From positions 11,598,177-11,662,176 of the forward strand of contig NC_057791.1 of the NCBI RefSeq assembly GCF_014905175.1: a stretch of 64,000 nucleotides of DNA, in the 5' to 3' direction. The position numbers and the translations under genes were made by a program. The stretch comes from Aphidius gifuensis. Taxonomy: Eukaryota > Arthropoda > Insecta > Hymenoptera > Braconidae. Position 1 is the stretch's first letter. Each line of letters opens with the position of its first letter. This document shows positions 61,301-64,000 of this stretch, piece by piece. Under the pieces are notes generated by a model, which was not told the DNA's origin, searched no databases, and saw only the letters and a list, made by a program, of their open reading frames with translations.

Positions 61301-61836
61301 TACAAAATTCGGATCCGGTTTAAATATAAATTCGGATCCAGTTTAAGTATACATTCGGCCAGCCTGATCCGATTCGGATATGTAATCAGGTAAACCGGAT
61401 ACGAATCGGACTGAAATTTCCACTCGGGTAAATAGTCTTGAATTGTACCATTTTTGTCTCGAACCAAGTCATAATTGGTCATAAACCAAGAGAAGTCTAC
61501 TGTCTAGACTTCTGAAAATGAAAACATTCCGTTATGAATCAAGACAATTTTGTGTTTATTTGAAAAATTTTTTGTTATTGAATTAAGAAGTTCTTAATGT
61601 ATAGTAGTTTAAAACATTTTTTTGAAAAACAAGGCTTATGTATTGGACGTACCTTTGCAACTTCTGTTGTTATTCGAAAGATCACAGTTTTTATTAATGG
61701 GATTGAAAACTGTGCCACTACTACAATTTTGAATCGATAGAACGCCCTTGGCGCAATGAATATATTTTGTGCAATCAGATGGATAAGGAAATAATCCATA
61801 GGTCAATCTTTCAGGACATTGAACATCTCGTCTTTG
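25205..61836 (-). CDS. Tequila: Tequila/neurotrypsin-like mosaic serine protease (5' end not found)
   Basis: Coding segments, 5' to 3' on the minus strand: 61836-61653, 55743-55204, about 54012-53488, 50082-49722, 49630-49539, 49466-49318, 49252-48587, 48517-48405, 48338-47917, 47832-47546, 29470-29263, 29173-28990, 28916-28704, 28635-28510, 28361-28218, 26114-26059, 25980-25887, 25819-25408, 25341-25205 (TAA stop). They total about 1,640 residues. Modules: two CBM14, polar linker, SRCR, C-type lectin, kringle, LDLa, PAN, LDLa, SRCR, LDLa, SRCR, trypsin. This is the arrangement of insect secreted chitin-binding modular proteases related to Tequila and vertebrate neurotrypsin. The role (extracellular, zymogen-activated proteolysis near chitinous matrix or in immunity/neural tissue) comes from family knowledge. 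Oddities: a 1-bp frameshift in the CLECT exon, another near 49950, a phase mismatch between 53488 and 50082, and a transposon inside a coding exon. The signal peptide exon was not found. Confidence 0.85.
26160..28194. repeat. CCCTGGCGGAA foldback, 2 kb, between two trypsin exons
   Basis: The ends CCCTGGCGGAA and ttccgccaggg are flanked by AA. The outer arms of about 350 bp (26177-26530 and 27790-28156) are nearly perfect inverted copies. The centre has about 200-bp units (tttgctatggattggatact, aaacgttctggttttgttct, a poly(T)-(TA) block) repeated four times in one direction and about twice in the other. It fills almost the whole protease intron 26115-28217. Confidence 0.88.
28510..28916 (-). 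CDS. Tequila: Protease exons: SRCR3
   Basis: Exon 28916-28704 reads ASFVIRLVNGSSPSEGRVEI, VWGTICDDDFSNANAKVICN, SLGY and GTGPIWLDD. Exon 28635-28510 reads VVCHGNETQLYHCEHKSWG, HNCNHDEDASVIC. Together they form a complete SRCR domain directly before the protease activation segment. The phase is 0 at each junction. Confidence 0.91.
28990..29470 (-). CDS. Tequila: Protease exons: SRCR2 body and LDLa3
   Basis: Exon 29470-29263 carries the SRCR core (FGHWGQVCDDGF, EVICKELGFNFGA, LRCTGNETSLRECDFDG). Exon 29173-28990 finishes it (WGVHNCQPEEAAGIVC) and adds an LDLa repeat with the acidic calcium-binding motif (CDEVTDCPDGSDESTLHC). The junction splits a Gly codon, phase 2. Confidence 0.9.
29490..29900. 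repeat. Tandem repeat, about 3 units of roughly 160 bp
   Basis: aaggtattatatgagag ... aaaacggttcaactacaa recurs at about 29502, 29654 and 29816 in direct orientation, just upstream (gene sense) of the SRCR2 exon. Confidence 0.8.
31369..32813. repeat. Foldback with tatggggcatt ends, hosting a nested element
   Basis: The outer arms 31371-31555 and 32600-32813 are inverted (tggggcatt..aggtcaaatcac; aaaaaacgagct; tactaacgagtatgaaacaa). A further inner pair lies at 32120-32210 and 32533-32600 (aggtaaaaaagagtca). The nested element 31556-32100 interrupts the left arm only. Confidence 0.8.
31556..32100. repeat. Nested CACACAGAGAAGG foldback, copy 1
   Basis: The ends are cacacagagaaggatatgtt and its inverse ...ccttctctgagtg. 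The arms are arrays of gttaacatacgtatgtt-like units. It is almost identical to 60198-60742. It is flanked by CA on both sides. The mirror arm of the host palindrome (about 32615-32630, aacctggtctaaa) shows the uninterrupted site with a single CA. Confidence 0.88.
32818..34280. repeat. TA-CACTGAAAA foldback, 1.46 kb, tRNA-like core
   Basis: TA flanks and ends cactgaaaaaaaaaattcc / ttttttttagtg. Mirrored arms carry cttggattatg and caagaccacgtgtt units (33010-33240 and 33960-34100). The centre holds the tRNA-like module 33800-33884. It starts about 5 bp after the end of the 31369-32813 foldback. Confidence 0.82.
33800..33884 (+). ncRNA. tRNA-like pol III module at a palindrome centre
   Basis: cgctcgtggctacgtgggtt (A-box-like) and catgagttcgaatactcg (B-box-like, with ttcgaa). 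It is followed by aaaaaaa. It aligns with 18981-19066 over its length (cgtgg, taaggca, aggtttaga, gttcg, gttagg). Its stems are imperfect. Confidence 0.5.
35018..35094. repeat. Hairpin
   Basis: gccgaattgacgggtttagt and actaaacctgtcaatcggc form an imperfect stem of about 19 bp. Confidence 0.75.
35130..35640 (+). repeat. About 135-bp tandem repeat with coding-like units
   Basis: aatattgaagaaaaaaat..gatcatgaaa and gaactaattgatcaa recur about four times. The units translate in part as N-N-I-E-E-K-N..E-N-E-L-I-D-Q, but frames are broken by indels. It could be a decayed low-complexity coding region or a plain satellite. Confidence 0.5.
35857..35928. repeat. Hairpin
   Basis: ggccaagaacgggttgaata and tattcaacatcgttcttattgg are inverted copies flanking an 18-30 bp loop. 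Confidence 0.75.
35948..37236. repeat. TA-CACTGAGAAAA foldback, 1.29 kb
   Basis: TA flanks and ends cactgagaaaaaaaattgct / aattgtttttctcagtg. The outer arms of about 250 bp (35948-36180 and 36960-37236) are near-perfect inverted copies. The interior is direct units of caattcaaaacaatattgat and gagaaaatttgctaaaat. Confidence 0.87.
37925..38840. repeat. Foldback of about 165-bp units related to the ORF1-like tail
   Basis: ccactcgcgttt..aatcgac and gagtgtattt..atcaatctac occur as three direct units (about 37945, 38138, 38297) and two inverted units (about 38570-38660, 38750-38835). The last unit supplies the C-terminus and stop of the ORF1-like frame 38769-39683. The centre (about 38440-38530) has the agaaagatct..tgatctctct stem. 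Confidence 0.75.
38769..39683 (-). CDS. Retroelement ORF1-like protein (coiled coil + RRM-like), truncated
   Basis: This is an open frame of 304 codons. It has an Asn-rich N-terminus, a long heptad-rich coiled coil at about residues 45-165 (KIDFEKFKIDIRDDFKKK, MKQQLNKKSENITQMENKL), then a segment like the RRM of L1-type ORF1 proteins (REVNRIIYGVPEAAND, KPRPVKIIFDNVKTATRVL). No zinc knuckle or reverse transcriptase is visible nearby. The C-terminal 20 residues and stop coincide with a repeat unit that recurs at 37.9-38.8 kb. The element is therefore a fragment or was rearranged. It could instead be a domesticated ORF1-like gene. The family assignment is by overall architecture only. Confidence 0.5.
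   Translation of the reverse strand: MTDVNNTTCTDISNNNNINNNINMDDDQMSNTSEGKTKGRPIKPLTLINLKEELKRNTDSVKSLIKEECLNLHDEITEIKIDFEKFKIDIRDDFKKKTQELNSRLDAKFNDLQNSLMNKVDTMKQQLNKKSENITQMENKLTDLTNEISDVNMLALEALNKANESGLANSNQLDVREIKQSQQREVNRIIYGVPEAANDSDSTEHDGKQIQMIINFICLAESNSSINNLNSNNITRSKNNLSYLNGPPPKPFTGQSLIGYTRLGKPANAKPRPVKIIFDNVKTATRVLNRQSVFRSIYSRDCTI
39684..40501. other. Intronic spacer with CA repeats
   Basis: gtacacacacacatatgtc and cacacacatacatatatgc lie at 40005-40045. Otherwise it is AT-rich, with nothing recognised between the ORF1-like fragment and the Helitron. Confidence 0.5.
40502..43680 (-). pseudogene. Decayed Helitron (Helitron-like N domain + Pif1-type helicase)
   Basis: Read on the minus strand. 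43644-42589 holds the Helitron replicator N-terminal region (CKHCHALRF, FNMTSFGA, QFVVDMYAKIESE, YIHLKDAF). After a frameshift and small deletion, HEYIQDALRYV and LFITFTCN follow. 42518-42189 holds SDRHDLIARVFK and the replication-initiator signature SIEWQKRGLPHAHILVWL. 42114-41809 holds IDNRWIVLYCPLISKI and KYIHKGSD. 41763-41551 is a spacer. 41554-41066 is the helicase with Walker A DAPGGTGKTF. A TGA replaces CGA just after LAGDF (about 41063), and the frame then resumes at 40957-40502 (MRVFLTGD, PPKLCNGTRLCIK, ILTGCGKGEDVFIPR). There are at least four frameshifts or stops, an internal helicase deletion, and no C-terminal helicase motifs. I could not see a convincing CTRR-hairpin 3' end. It lies in the 18-kb protease intron, on the same strand as the gene. 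Confidence 0.9.
44085..44610. repeat. Imperfect direct duplication, about 300-bp spacing
   Basis: aaaatatcatatcttccaat ... ttatcaaattgaaaaaaacc ... cctggtgatc occurs at 44096-44236 and again at 44396-44535. It is non-coding. Confidence 0.7.
44925..46130. repeat. Inverted array of gcagtagctaaggaaaa units hosting a nested element
   Basis: Units such as aaggaaaagcagtagctaag and the inverse cttagctactgcttttcctt alternate in both directions (44930-45005, 45660-45760, 45795-45960, 46010-46120). The element 45007-45656 is inserted in one unit, and the unit at about 45858 preserves the uninterrupted sequence. Confidence 0.8.
45007..45656. repeat. TA-CACGGAAAAAAATTTTTAGC foldback
   Basis: The ends cacggaaaaaaatttttagc and gctaaaaatttttttccgtg are flanked by TA. 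Inner inverted blocks include ggatagct..agctatcc. It is homologous to the interrupted element at about 17560-19662. Confidence 0.87.
46193..46818. repeat. Foldback of ggggtaaccacgtgaaaa units with tRNA-like core
   Basis: acggggtaaccacgtgaaaa at 46194 is mirrored by the tcacgggataccccgtgaaa and gttaccccgtg blocks (46645-46680, 46797-46810). The centre at 46459-46521 has a tRNA-like sequence with the B box ggttcgaaccc. Confidence 0.6.
46459..46521 (+). ncRNA. tRNA-like module with perfect B box
   Basis: tctcgcgcgtgaggtcttag then gtaggttcgaacccggttag. The B-box consensus GGTTCGAANCC is matched exactly, but the A box is weak and the cloverleaf is incomplete. Confidence 0.45.
47091..47450. repeat. 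CCCTGGTGAAAATAATT foldback, 360 bp
   Basis: The ends ccctggtgaaaataatt and aattattttcaccaggg are perfect inverted repeats flanked by AA. The arms are arrays of tttgtcaaat / atttgacaaa. It lies 95 bp from the donor of the PAN/LDLa exon. Confidence 0.88.
47546..47832 (-). CDS. Tequila: Protease exon: PAN end, LDLa2 and SRCR2 start
   Basis: This exon completes the PAN module (SEDNTCLLSSDNLGTTG ... YTYFEMSSRAINC), carries an LDLa repeat (KFICDNKKCINQTEVC, DRSDENIC), and begins SRCR2 (DYGIRLGGSDNKYEGRVEVK). The donor AAAG|GTTATT at 47545-47544 opens the 18-kb intron. The phase-1 base plus TT at 29470 rebuilds the Val codon of VEVKVFGHWGQVCDD. Confidence 0.88.
47917..48517 (-). CDS. Tequila: Protease exons: kringle, LDLa1 and start of PAN domain
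   Basis: Exon 48517-48405 (GCISDKDKQYIGKANVTESG, SCLYWGD) and exon 48338-47917 (NYCRNTN, RPWCF, REYCDIPQC) make one kringle. Next is an LDL-receptor class A repeat (CRKSEFECSPKNCIPVEWVC, DCPNGKDEFSC), then the beginning of a PAN/apple domain (DACALRCKEVNFTCRSFSH). Junctions are phase 0 between the two kringle exons and phase 2 out to 47832. Confidence 0.88.
48587..49252 (-). CDS. Tequila: Protease exon: SRCR1 second half plus C-type lectin domain, 1-bp frameshift
   Basis: SRCR1 ends with HCEGNETKFQTCKF and GISCLP. A C-type lectin-like domain follows (YCNKDETPHGGNCYHLAD, LGYCVKRNSRLVDI, FWIWEDLS, KWWPGW). In a run of seven T on the plus strand (48761-48767) the frame is lost: the entry frame stops at 48714. 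The lectin continues one frame over (CIIMRNKYPCYN, NCTAEYFFWDHEDC, EHSYICKRPYNN) to the donor after 48587. Removing one base from the run restores 221 in-frame codons and the correct phase to the kringle exon. Either a homopolymer error or a disabling mutation explains this. Confidence 0.8.
49318..49630 (-). CDS. Tequila: Protease exons: short linker and first half of SRCR1
   Basis: Exon 49630-49539 encodes a short linker (EEPAFPVHFIPSVASLGQQ ... LIPLSGQ). Exon 49466-49318 starts SLRLRGGTSAREGYLEVQG, followed by GWGVVCDNQSGW and CRQLGYTR. This is the N-terminal half of a group A SRCR domain. The donor CCAG|GTAAAA is in phase 2 and joins to 49252 to rebuild the Arg codon before GAETVWQG. Confidence 0.85.
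49722..50082 (-). CDS. Tequila: Protease exon: uncharacterised Asn-rich segment, probable frameshift
   Basis: The acceptor ttttttag precedes 50082. The first frame reads NTTSTGIYVNINSTRPHN ... LGETLNTVNF and hits a stop at about 49947. A second frame, shifted by one base, opens there and reads ISQNFSNETFPTVLLIKKDY ... NIKYIPWHE to the donor GAAG|GTAATT. One extra base near 49947-49950 would join them. I do not recognise the domain. The entry phase does not fit the preceding exon (53488), so a small exon may be missing between them. Confidence 0.5.
50465..50962. repeat. (C)CCTGGTAGAAATATT foldback
   Basis: The ends tcctggtagaaatatttctc and gagaaatatttctttcaggg are flanked by TT. The arms are arrays of ttctccaactttttcc and its inverse. 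It is related to 63326-63897. Confidence 0.83.
51185..51365. repeat. Half element ending CCCTGGTGGAAATATTAC
   Basis: Units of catgccggagtaatt..tccgcca repeat about four times and end at ttccaccaggga. No opposite arm is visible. Confidence 0.6.
51626..51738. repeat. Perfect 17-bp inverted repeat enclosing a tRNA-like sequence
   Basis: aaacttagaaaaaataa (51626-51642) and ttattttttctaagttt (51722-51738) are exact inverse copies around the tRNA-like core 51645-51717. Confidence 0.85.
51645..51717 (+). tRNA. tRNA-like sequence / tRNA pseudogene
   Basis: gccctgtggtctagtagtc (D-arm-like), a tttgc/gcaaa anticodon stem enclosing ccggaaa, and the T arm ccgggttcgattcccgg, which pairs perfectly. The acceptor stem pairs at about five of seven positions. 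The base before the presumed anticodon GGA is C and not the universal T, and there is no long variable arm, so tRNA-Ser identity is not supported. Probably a tRNA-derived repeat core. Confidence 0.5.
51972..53212. repeat. CCCAGGTAGGA element, copy in an intron
   Basis: The ends are cccaggtaggag and cttcctacatggg. The flanks CT and TT surround a site that the sister element at about 17420 preserves as gtgtcggttttgtg. Arms contain caagcctgtgtcaagc-like units, including six 25-bp tandem units at 52925-53060. A tRNA-like core lies at 52438-52508. There is no transposase frame. Confidence 0.85.
52438..52508 (+). ncRNA. tRNA-like core of the CCCAGGTAGGA element
   Basis: tggttgacttgatagagcat (A-box-like) and ctaggatcgatcccgcg (B-box-like). 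A relative in reverse orientation occupies 54245-54320 in the sister element. Confidence 0.5.
53488..54012 (-). CDS. Tequila: Protease exon: Gln/Ser-rich linker downstream of the inserted element
   Basis: A continuous frame covers a polar Q/S/N/H-rich linker (LDQQQNQSRSLSTG ... HHIQKSTLPSFENRG), typical of spacers after CBM14 modules. The genuine gene portion starts at 53971, at the element border. The upstream part to 54012 belongs to the element. Two acceptors keep the phase of the upstream exon: acaaacag before 54012 (inside the element, poor pyrimidine tract) and cttttag before 53892 (better tract, loses about 26 codons). The donor is CGAG|GTGATT, ending at 53488 in phase 1. Confidence 0.6.
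53972..55208. repeat. CCCAGGTAGGAA element inserted in a protease coding exon
   Basis: The ends cccaggtaggaagtg and gaattcctacctggg are inverted repeats flanked by TT on both sides (plus strand). Arms carry about 60-bp units (gagttaccaaggc, gtgtgagaccgggt, acaggcttgacacaagac) repeated about eight times at 54540-55090. Protein-coding sequence of the protease abuts both ends. On the gene strand the first end reads CCCAG|GTAGGA, a good splice donor. Confidence 0.87.
54245..54320 (-). ncRNA. tRNA-like core of the exon-inserted element
   Basis: On the minus strand it reads cggttgacttgatagcgcg then cctggatcgatcccacg. It corresponds to 52438-52508 and sits between the two arms of the element. Confidence 0.5.
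55204..55743 (-). CDS. Tequila: Protease exon: second CBM14 domain and linker
   Basis: The acceptor is tttag at 55745-55744. The peptide runs DIRAIEDDFQFMVFNKSS, then a six-Cys CBM14 domain (ISCPIGYSGILPHSNDCKKF ... GTAFNPISSVCDWP), then a hydrophilic linker ending NYQQLGFEPHH. The end given here assumes the donor CCCAG|GTAGGA, which is formed by the terminus of the inserted repeat element (53972-55208). Without splicing, the frame would run into the element and stop. Confidence 0.8.
55806..56345. repeat. Left part of a large group-2 foldback (partner near 61440-61600)
   Basis: It starts cactgaaacggaaaaaattc. Units such as ttggattatgaaaaaaatgt and gtaaacctcttggtttgtaa follow. At 61435-61600 and 59395-59457 similar units occur in the opposite sense (cataaccaagagaagtct; gaacaagacaattttg). 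A weak tRNA-like stretch (tatcgcgtggtagttaagta) is at 56328-56350. Other elements appear to have been inserted between the two halves. Confidence 0.5.
56660..57852. repeat. Foldback with aagtaaaaaatatagct loop units
   Basis: The arms 56660-57010 and 57560-57850 are inverted (cctacgaatgcgcaaagttg / cactgcgcattcgtagg; aacggctatttatcggttat and its inverse). The loop 57055-57360 is a tandem array of agtaaaaaatatagcta and attatgtagatattgtgtgt, related to the loop at 11280-11620. Confidence 0.82.
58433..58645. repeat. GC-richer palindrome with a central cccgctcgac hairpin
   Basis: ataattctaaacatggcgcc..cacgg / ccgtgat inverse at 58433-58470 and 58600-58645 form the outer arms. Inside the left part, ccgctcgacaatgtcgagcgg is a 9-bp stem hairpin. 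It is unusually CpG-rich for this window. Confidence 0.7.
59960..60032 (-). tRNA. tRNA-like sequence (Ala-type TGC loop), probably a repeat core
   Basis: On the minus strand: ttgtggcgcagcggataact (D arm), ggatttgcatcc (anticodon arm with TGC), ggggttcaaatcc (T arm). The A and B boxes are recognisable. The acceptor stem is weak. It lies inside a transposable element, so function as a tRNA gene is doubtful. Confidence 0.45.
60198..60742. repeat. Nested CACACAGAGAAGG foldback, copy 2
   Basis: Almost base-for-base the same as 31556-32100 over about 545 bp, which implies a recent movement of the family. It is flanked by TA on both sides. The matching small reading frames in both copies are repeat sequence, not genes. 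Confidence 0.9.
61192..61255 (+). ncRNA. tRNA-like stretch in the CCCGAGTGG element
   Basis: cgccgccgtggtcaatagga (A-box-like) followed by agttgccgactttgaacaga. The B box is poor. Reported because its position matches the other element cores. Confidence 0.35.
61653..61836 (-). CDS. Tequila: Protease exon: first CBM14 (peritrophin-A) domain
   Basis: The translation starts QRRDVQCPERLTYGLFPYP and has the six cysteines of a type-2 chitin-binding (CBM14) domain, with the usual TVFNP motif before the fifth Cys (NKNCDLSNNNRSC). The acceptor is ccatag at 61838-61837. The donor is AAAG|GTACGT after 61653. It joins in phase 1 to the next exon at 55743 across a 5.9-kb repeat-filled intron. It has no initiator Met, so at least one upstream exon (signal peptide) is missing. 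Confidence 0.82.
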
Positions 61837-61999
61837 CTATGGATGAAAAAAAAGTAACTCCAGTGCTTACAATTCATCTAATATGGCAAAAAAAACAATT
61901 TAATTACAAATTCAATGCTTCTCCAATTCTAAGGCTACCGCATATGTTCAGAAAATCAAACCAACTGTCCCATTTTTAAAATATGGCTTTAATTAAAAA

Positions 62000-62545
62000 A
62001 TGATTGTTAGAAAAGTTGTACGGTTTAGAAAGACCGAAAAAAGAAAAAAAAGGAAGACCGAAAAAAGAAAAAAAAAAAAAAAATTTTAAATTCAAAAAAG
62101 CGGAGTTTGAAATATATACATATTTTTTTTTGAGGTTCGGTGTGGTTTTTTTTTTTACTAAAAAATTGTTCACTTCGGGACTAACACTTTTTCTAAATAA
62201 AATTTTTCAGAAAAATCAATTTTCTTTTCGAAACTTCGTTCATACTTCTAACTCCGCCATTTTTAAATTTTTTGAATTTTTTTTTTTTTTTTTTGTATGA
62301 TTTTATCTTAACCCCACTTTTTTTCTAAAACATGTTTTTTGATTGGAGGCAAATTTTTTGAGAAAAATCTATCAACAGATAAAATCAAGCCGAAAAAAAA
62401 TTGATTTTATCGAAAAATTTTCGAATAAAAAGCGTTAGTTTTGATGTTAAAAACTTTTTGGTACAAAGAAAAATATAGTACCTATTTCAAAAAACTATGT
62501 TCATACCTGAAACTCCGCCATTTTGAATTTTGTGTCAGACTCGTG
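62000..62545. repeat. AT-rich inverted repeats around aactccgccattttt
   Basis: aaaagcggagtttgaaatat (about 62096) faces ctaactccgccatttttaaa (62248) and gaaactccgccattttgaat (62507). It also contains the purine run aagaccgaaaaaagaaaaaa twice. No upstream protease exon was found here. Confidence 0.6.
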
Positions 62546-63325
62546 TGAGGACTGTGTATTAAGGATTGATAGAATTTATTTGCATAAGAATTTCAATCAA
62601 CCGTCTGATTATACCTAATCCGGGCTCAAGTCATCGACAAGCCGTAAATTTTCGTTCAATTGGTGAAAAAAATTTTTATTTTTTTAAATGTACTTTCTTG
62701 GTAAATAATCTGGCAGAATTTGGCAAATTTTGTCAGACAGACATGGTCACCACGGTGTTCGCTTTTCAACAATCCGCCAGATTAATTTCAGCAGGGCGAG
62801 AAAATAATTTTCACAAAACTTGTGGAGTACAGCCAAATTTTGCCAATTTTGACTGCTGCGTAGAGCCAATATTGGCCGAAATTTGTCAAATTTTGTCAAC
62901 ATTCGTCGAATTATGTCAAATTTTCTTAAATTTTTTTATATATTTGCCAATGTTATATTCAGAAGAACGTTATTTTTGATAAAATCAGTCAATAATAAAA
63001 GATACAATTTGACCAATGTTGAGTATGTCACAGGCAACCATAAGGTATCCTGGACAAGTAAACTTGAAACAAAAAACAAATTATTTGATTTATTTAGCCT
63101 GATAAGATTCTGGTCAGGATTAAATCAGGTCATGCGTTAATATCGTTATGCTACTGACGTGCAGTGTGCGCACACTTTCGATTTTTTCATAAATGTTGAA
63201 TAAAAAAATTAAGAATAAATTGTACATGATTATCAAGTTTATAAAAGATTATTTTGTCCAGATGAACATAAACTAAAATTTGTATGTTTTGTATTGTTTT
63301 TAATAATTTTTTTTTGTTCAAATTT
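62546..63325. other. Flank with a relic of the CCCTGGTGAAAATAATT element
   Basis: ggcaaattttgtcagacag and aaaataattttcacaaaac at 62700-62830 resemble the interior and end of 47091-47450. No exon was recognised. Confidence 0.4.
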
Positions 63326-63897
63326 TCCTGGTGGAAATTTCAACAACTTTCTCCGCTATTTGTTTAACCGTTTTCCAACTTTGATAATTTTTAATTTTTT
63401 CCAAAACAAATTACTAATTATTAATTGTTATATAGCGTAAAGGATGATGATGTTCATATCTTTTGGAAAATAAAATTCAGACATTTTTTTTCCAAAAAGT
63501 TGATATACTTAAGGTACTTGGTCTTCAAAATTCTCGTGATCGTTTCATGATGGAAAAAAGAAGGTATAAATTTTAGGTAGAGAAAAATTGGAAAAATGGT
63601 GGATAAAGGTTGAAGTAGGTGGGAGGTTAGAAAAAAGGCGAAGAAGGTTAAAAAAATATTGGAAAAAATAGTAATAAATTTCAAGTGTAGAAATGGTAGA
63701 AAAAAGTCGGAATAAATTTTAGGTTGAGAAACAGCGGAGAAGGTTGTAGAAATGGTGGAACAAGTCGGAATAAATTATAGATGGAGAAGTAGTGTAAAAA
63801 TATTTTGACCATTTCTCCAACCATGGGTCATTTTTTGGAAAAAAGCAGAAAAAAGTGGTGAATAGGCGGAGACACGGCGGACAAATTTCCACCAGGT
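63326..63897. repeat. (C)CCTGGTGGAAATTT foldback
   Basis: The ends tcctggtggaaattt and aaatttccaccaggt. The interior is made of ttctccaac..ccatttctcc-type units in both orientations, related to 50465-50962. Confidence 0.83.
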
Positions 63898-64000
63898 TAT
63901 GCGTTGACACCTATTCGCTTCCCAGAAAACCACCTACCAGTAGTCTACTGGTAGATAATTGGTAGGAAATACCGGTAATTTTTACGAGTGATCCATCAGT

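Larger units (their letters stand above)
59459..61428. repeat. CCCGAGTGGAAATT element, outermost of a three-level nest
   Basis: The ends cccgagtggaaatt and aatttccactcggg are flanked by TA. Arms have gatccgaatcggatccg-type palindromes on the left and aattcggatccggtttaa on the right. The element 59714-61146 lies inside it, and 60198-60742 lies inside that. Confidence 0.83.

Noticed and set aside
62000..64000. Missing first exon (signal peptide) of the protease
   Set aside because: I looked for a Met followed by a hydrophobic stretch and a phase-0 donor on the minus strand and found none that stands out from repeat sequence, so no call was made.

Overview
This is AT-rich animal genomic DNA with GT-AG spliced genes and very repeat-dense introns. 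The two genes (a Patj-type polarity scaffold and a Tequila/neurotrypsin-type mosaic protease with peritrophin chitin-binding modules) point to an insect. A hymenopteran, perhaps a braconid-like parasitoid wasp, is my inference and is not proven by the window. No bacterial or viral gene was seen.

Layout. 1-6.4 kb is intergenic and built almost wholly of foldback/MITE-type repeats. 6,453-24,926 (+) is a complete Patj homologue in 13 coding exons (L27 plus five apparent PDZ domains, about 1,083 residues), with two large repeat-filled introns (9.3-13.4 kb and 13.7-22.4 kb). Only 278 bp downstream, tail to tail, is the 3' end of a minus-strand secreted mosaic serine protease whose coding exons run from 61,836 down to 25,205. 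Its module order is CBM14-CBM14-polar linker-SRCR-CLECT-kringle-LDLa-PAN-LDLa-SRCR-LDLa-SRCR-trypsin. Its 5' end lies outside the window or was not recognised. An 18-kb intron inside its second SRCR domain (29.5-47.5 kb) holds a decayed Helitron, a retroelement ORF1-like fragment and many palindromes.

The main discovery is in the repeats. Most of the palindromes fall into two groups by their ends. Group 1 starts CCCNRGYRGRAAW (for example CCCTGGTGAAAAT, CCCAGGTAGGAA, CCCGAGTGGAAAT, CCCTAGCGAAAAT) and is flanked by 2-bp WW duplications (AA, TT, AT, TA). Group 2 starts CAC(T/G)GARAAAAA and is flanked by TA or CA. Their interiors are unrelated inverted arrays. Several carry a tRNA-like (pol III A/B box) core near the centre. 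Elements are nested inside one another up to three or four deep, and sister copies give natural empty sites that confirm the 2-bp duplications. One CCCAGGTAGGAA element sits inside a coding exon of the protease, where its end reads CCCAG|GTAGGA, so it could behave as an intron made by a transposon. The protease also shows two apparent 1-bp frameshifts, so it is either mis-assembled at homopolymers or starting to decay.
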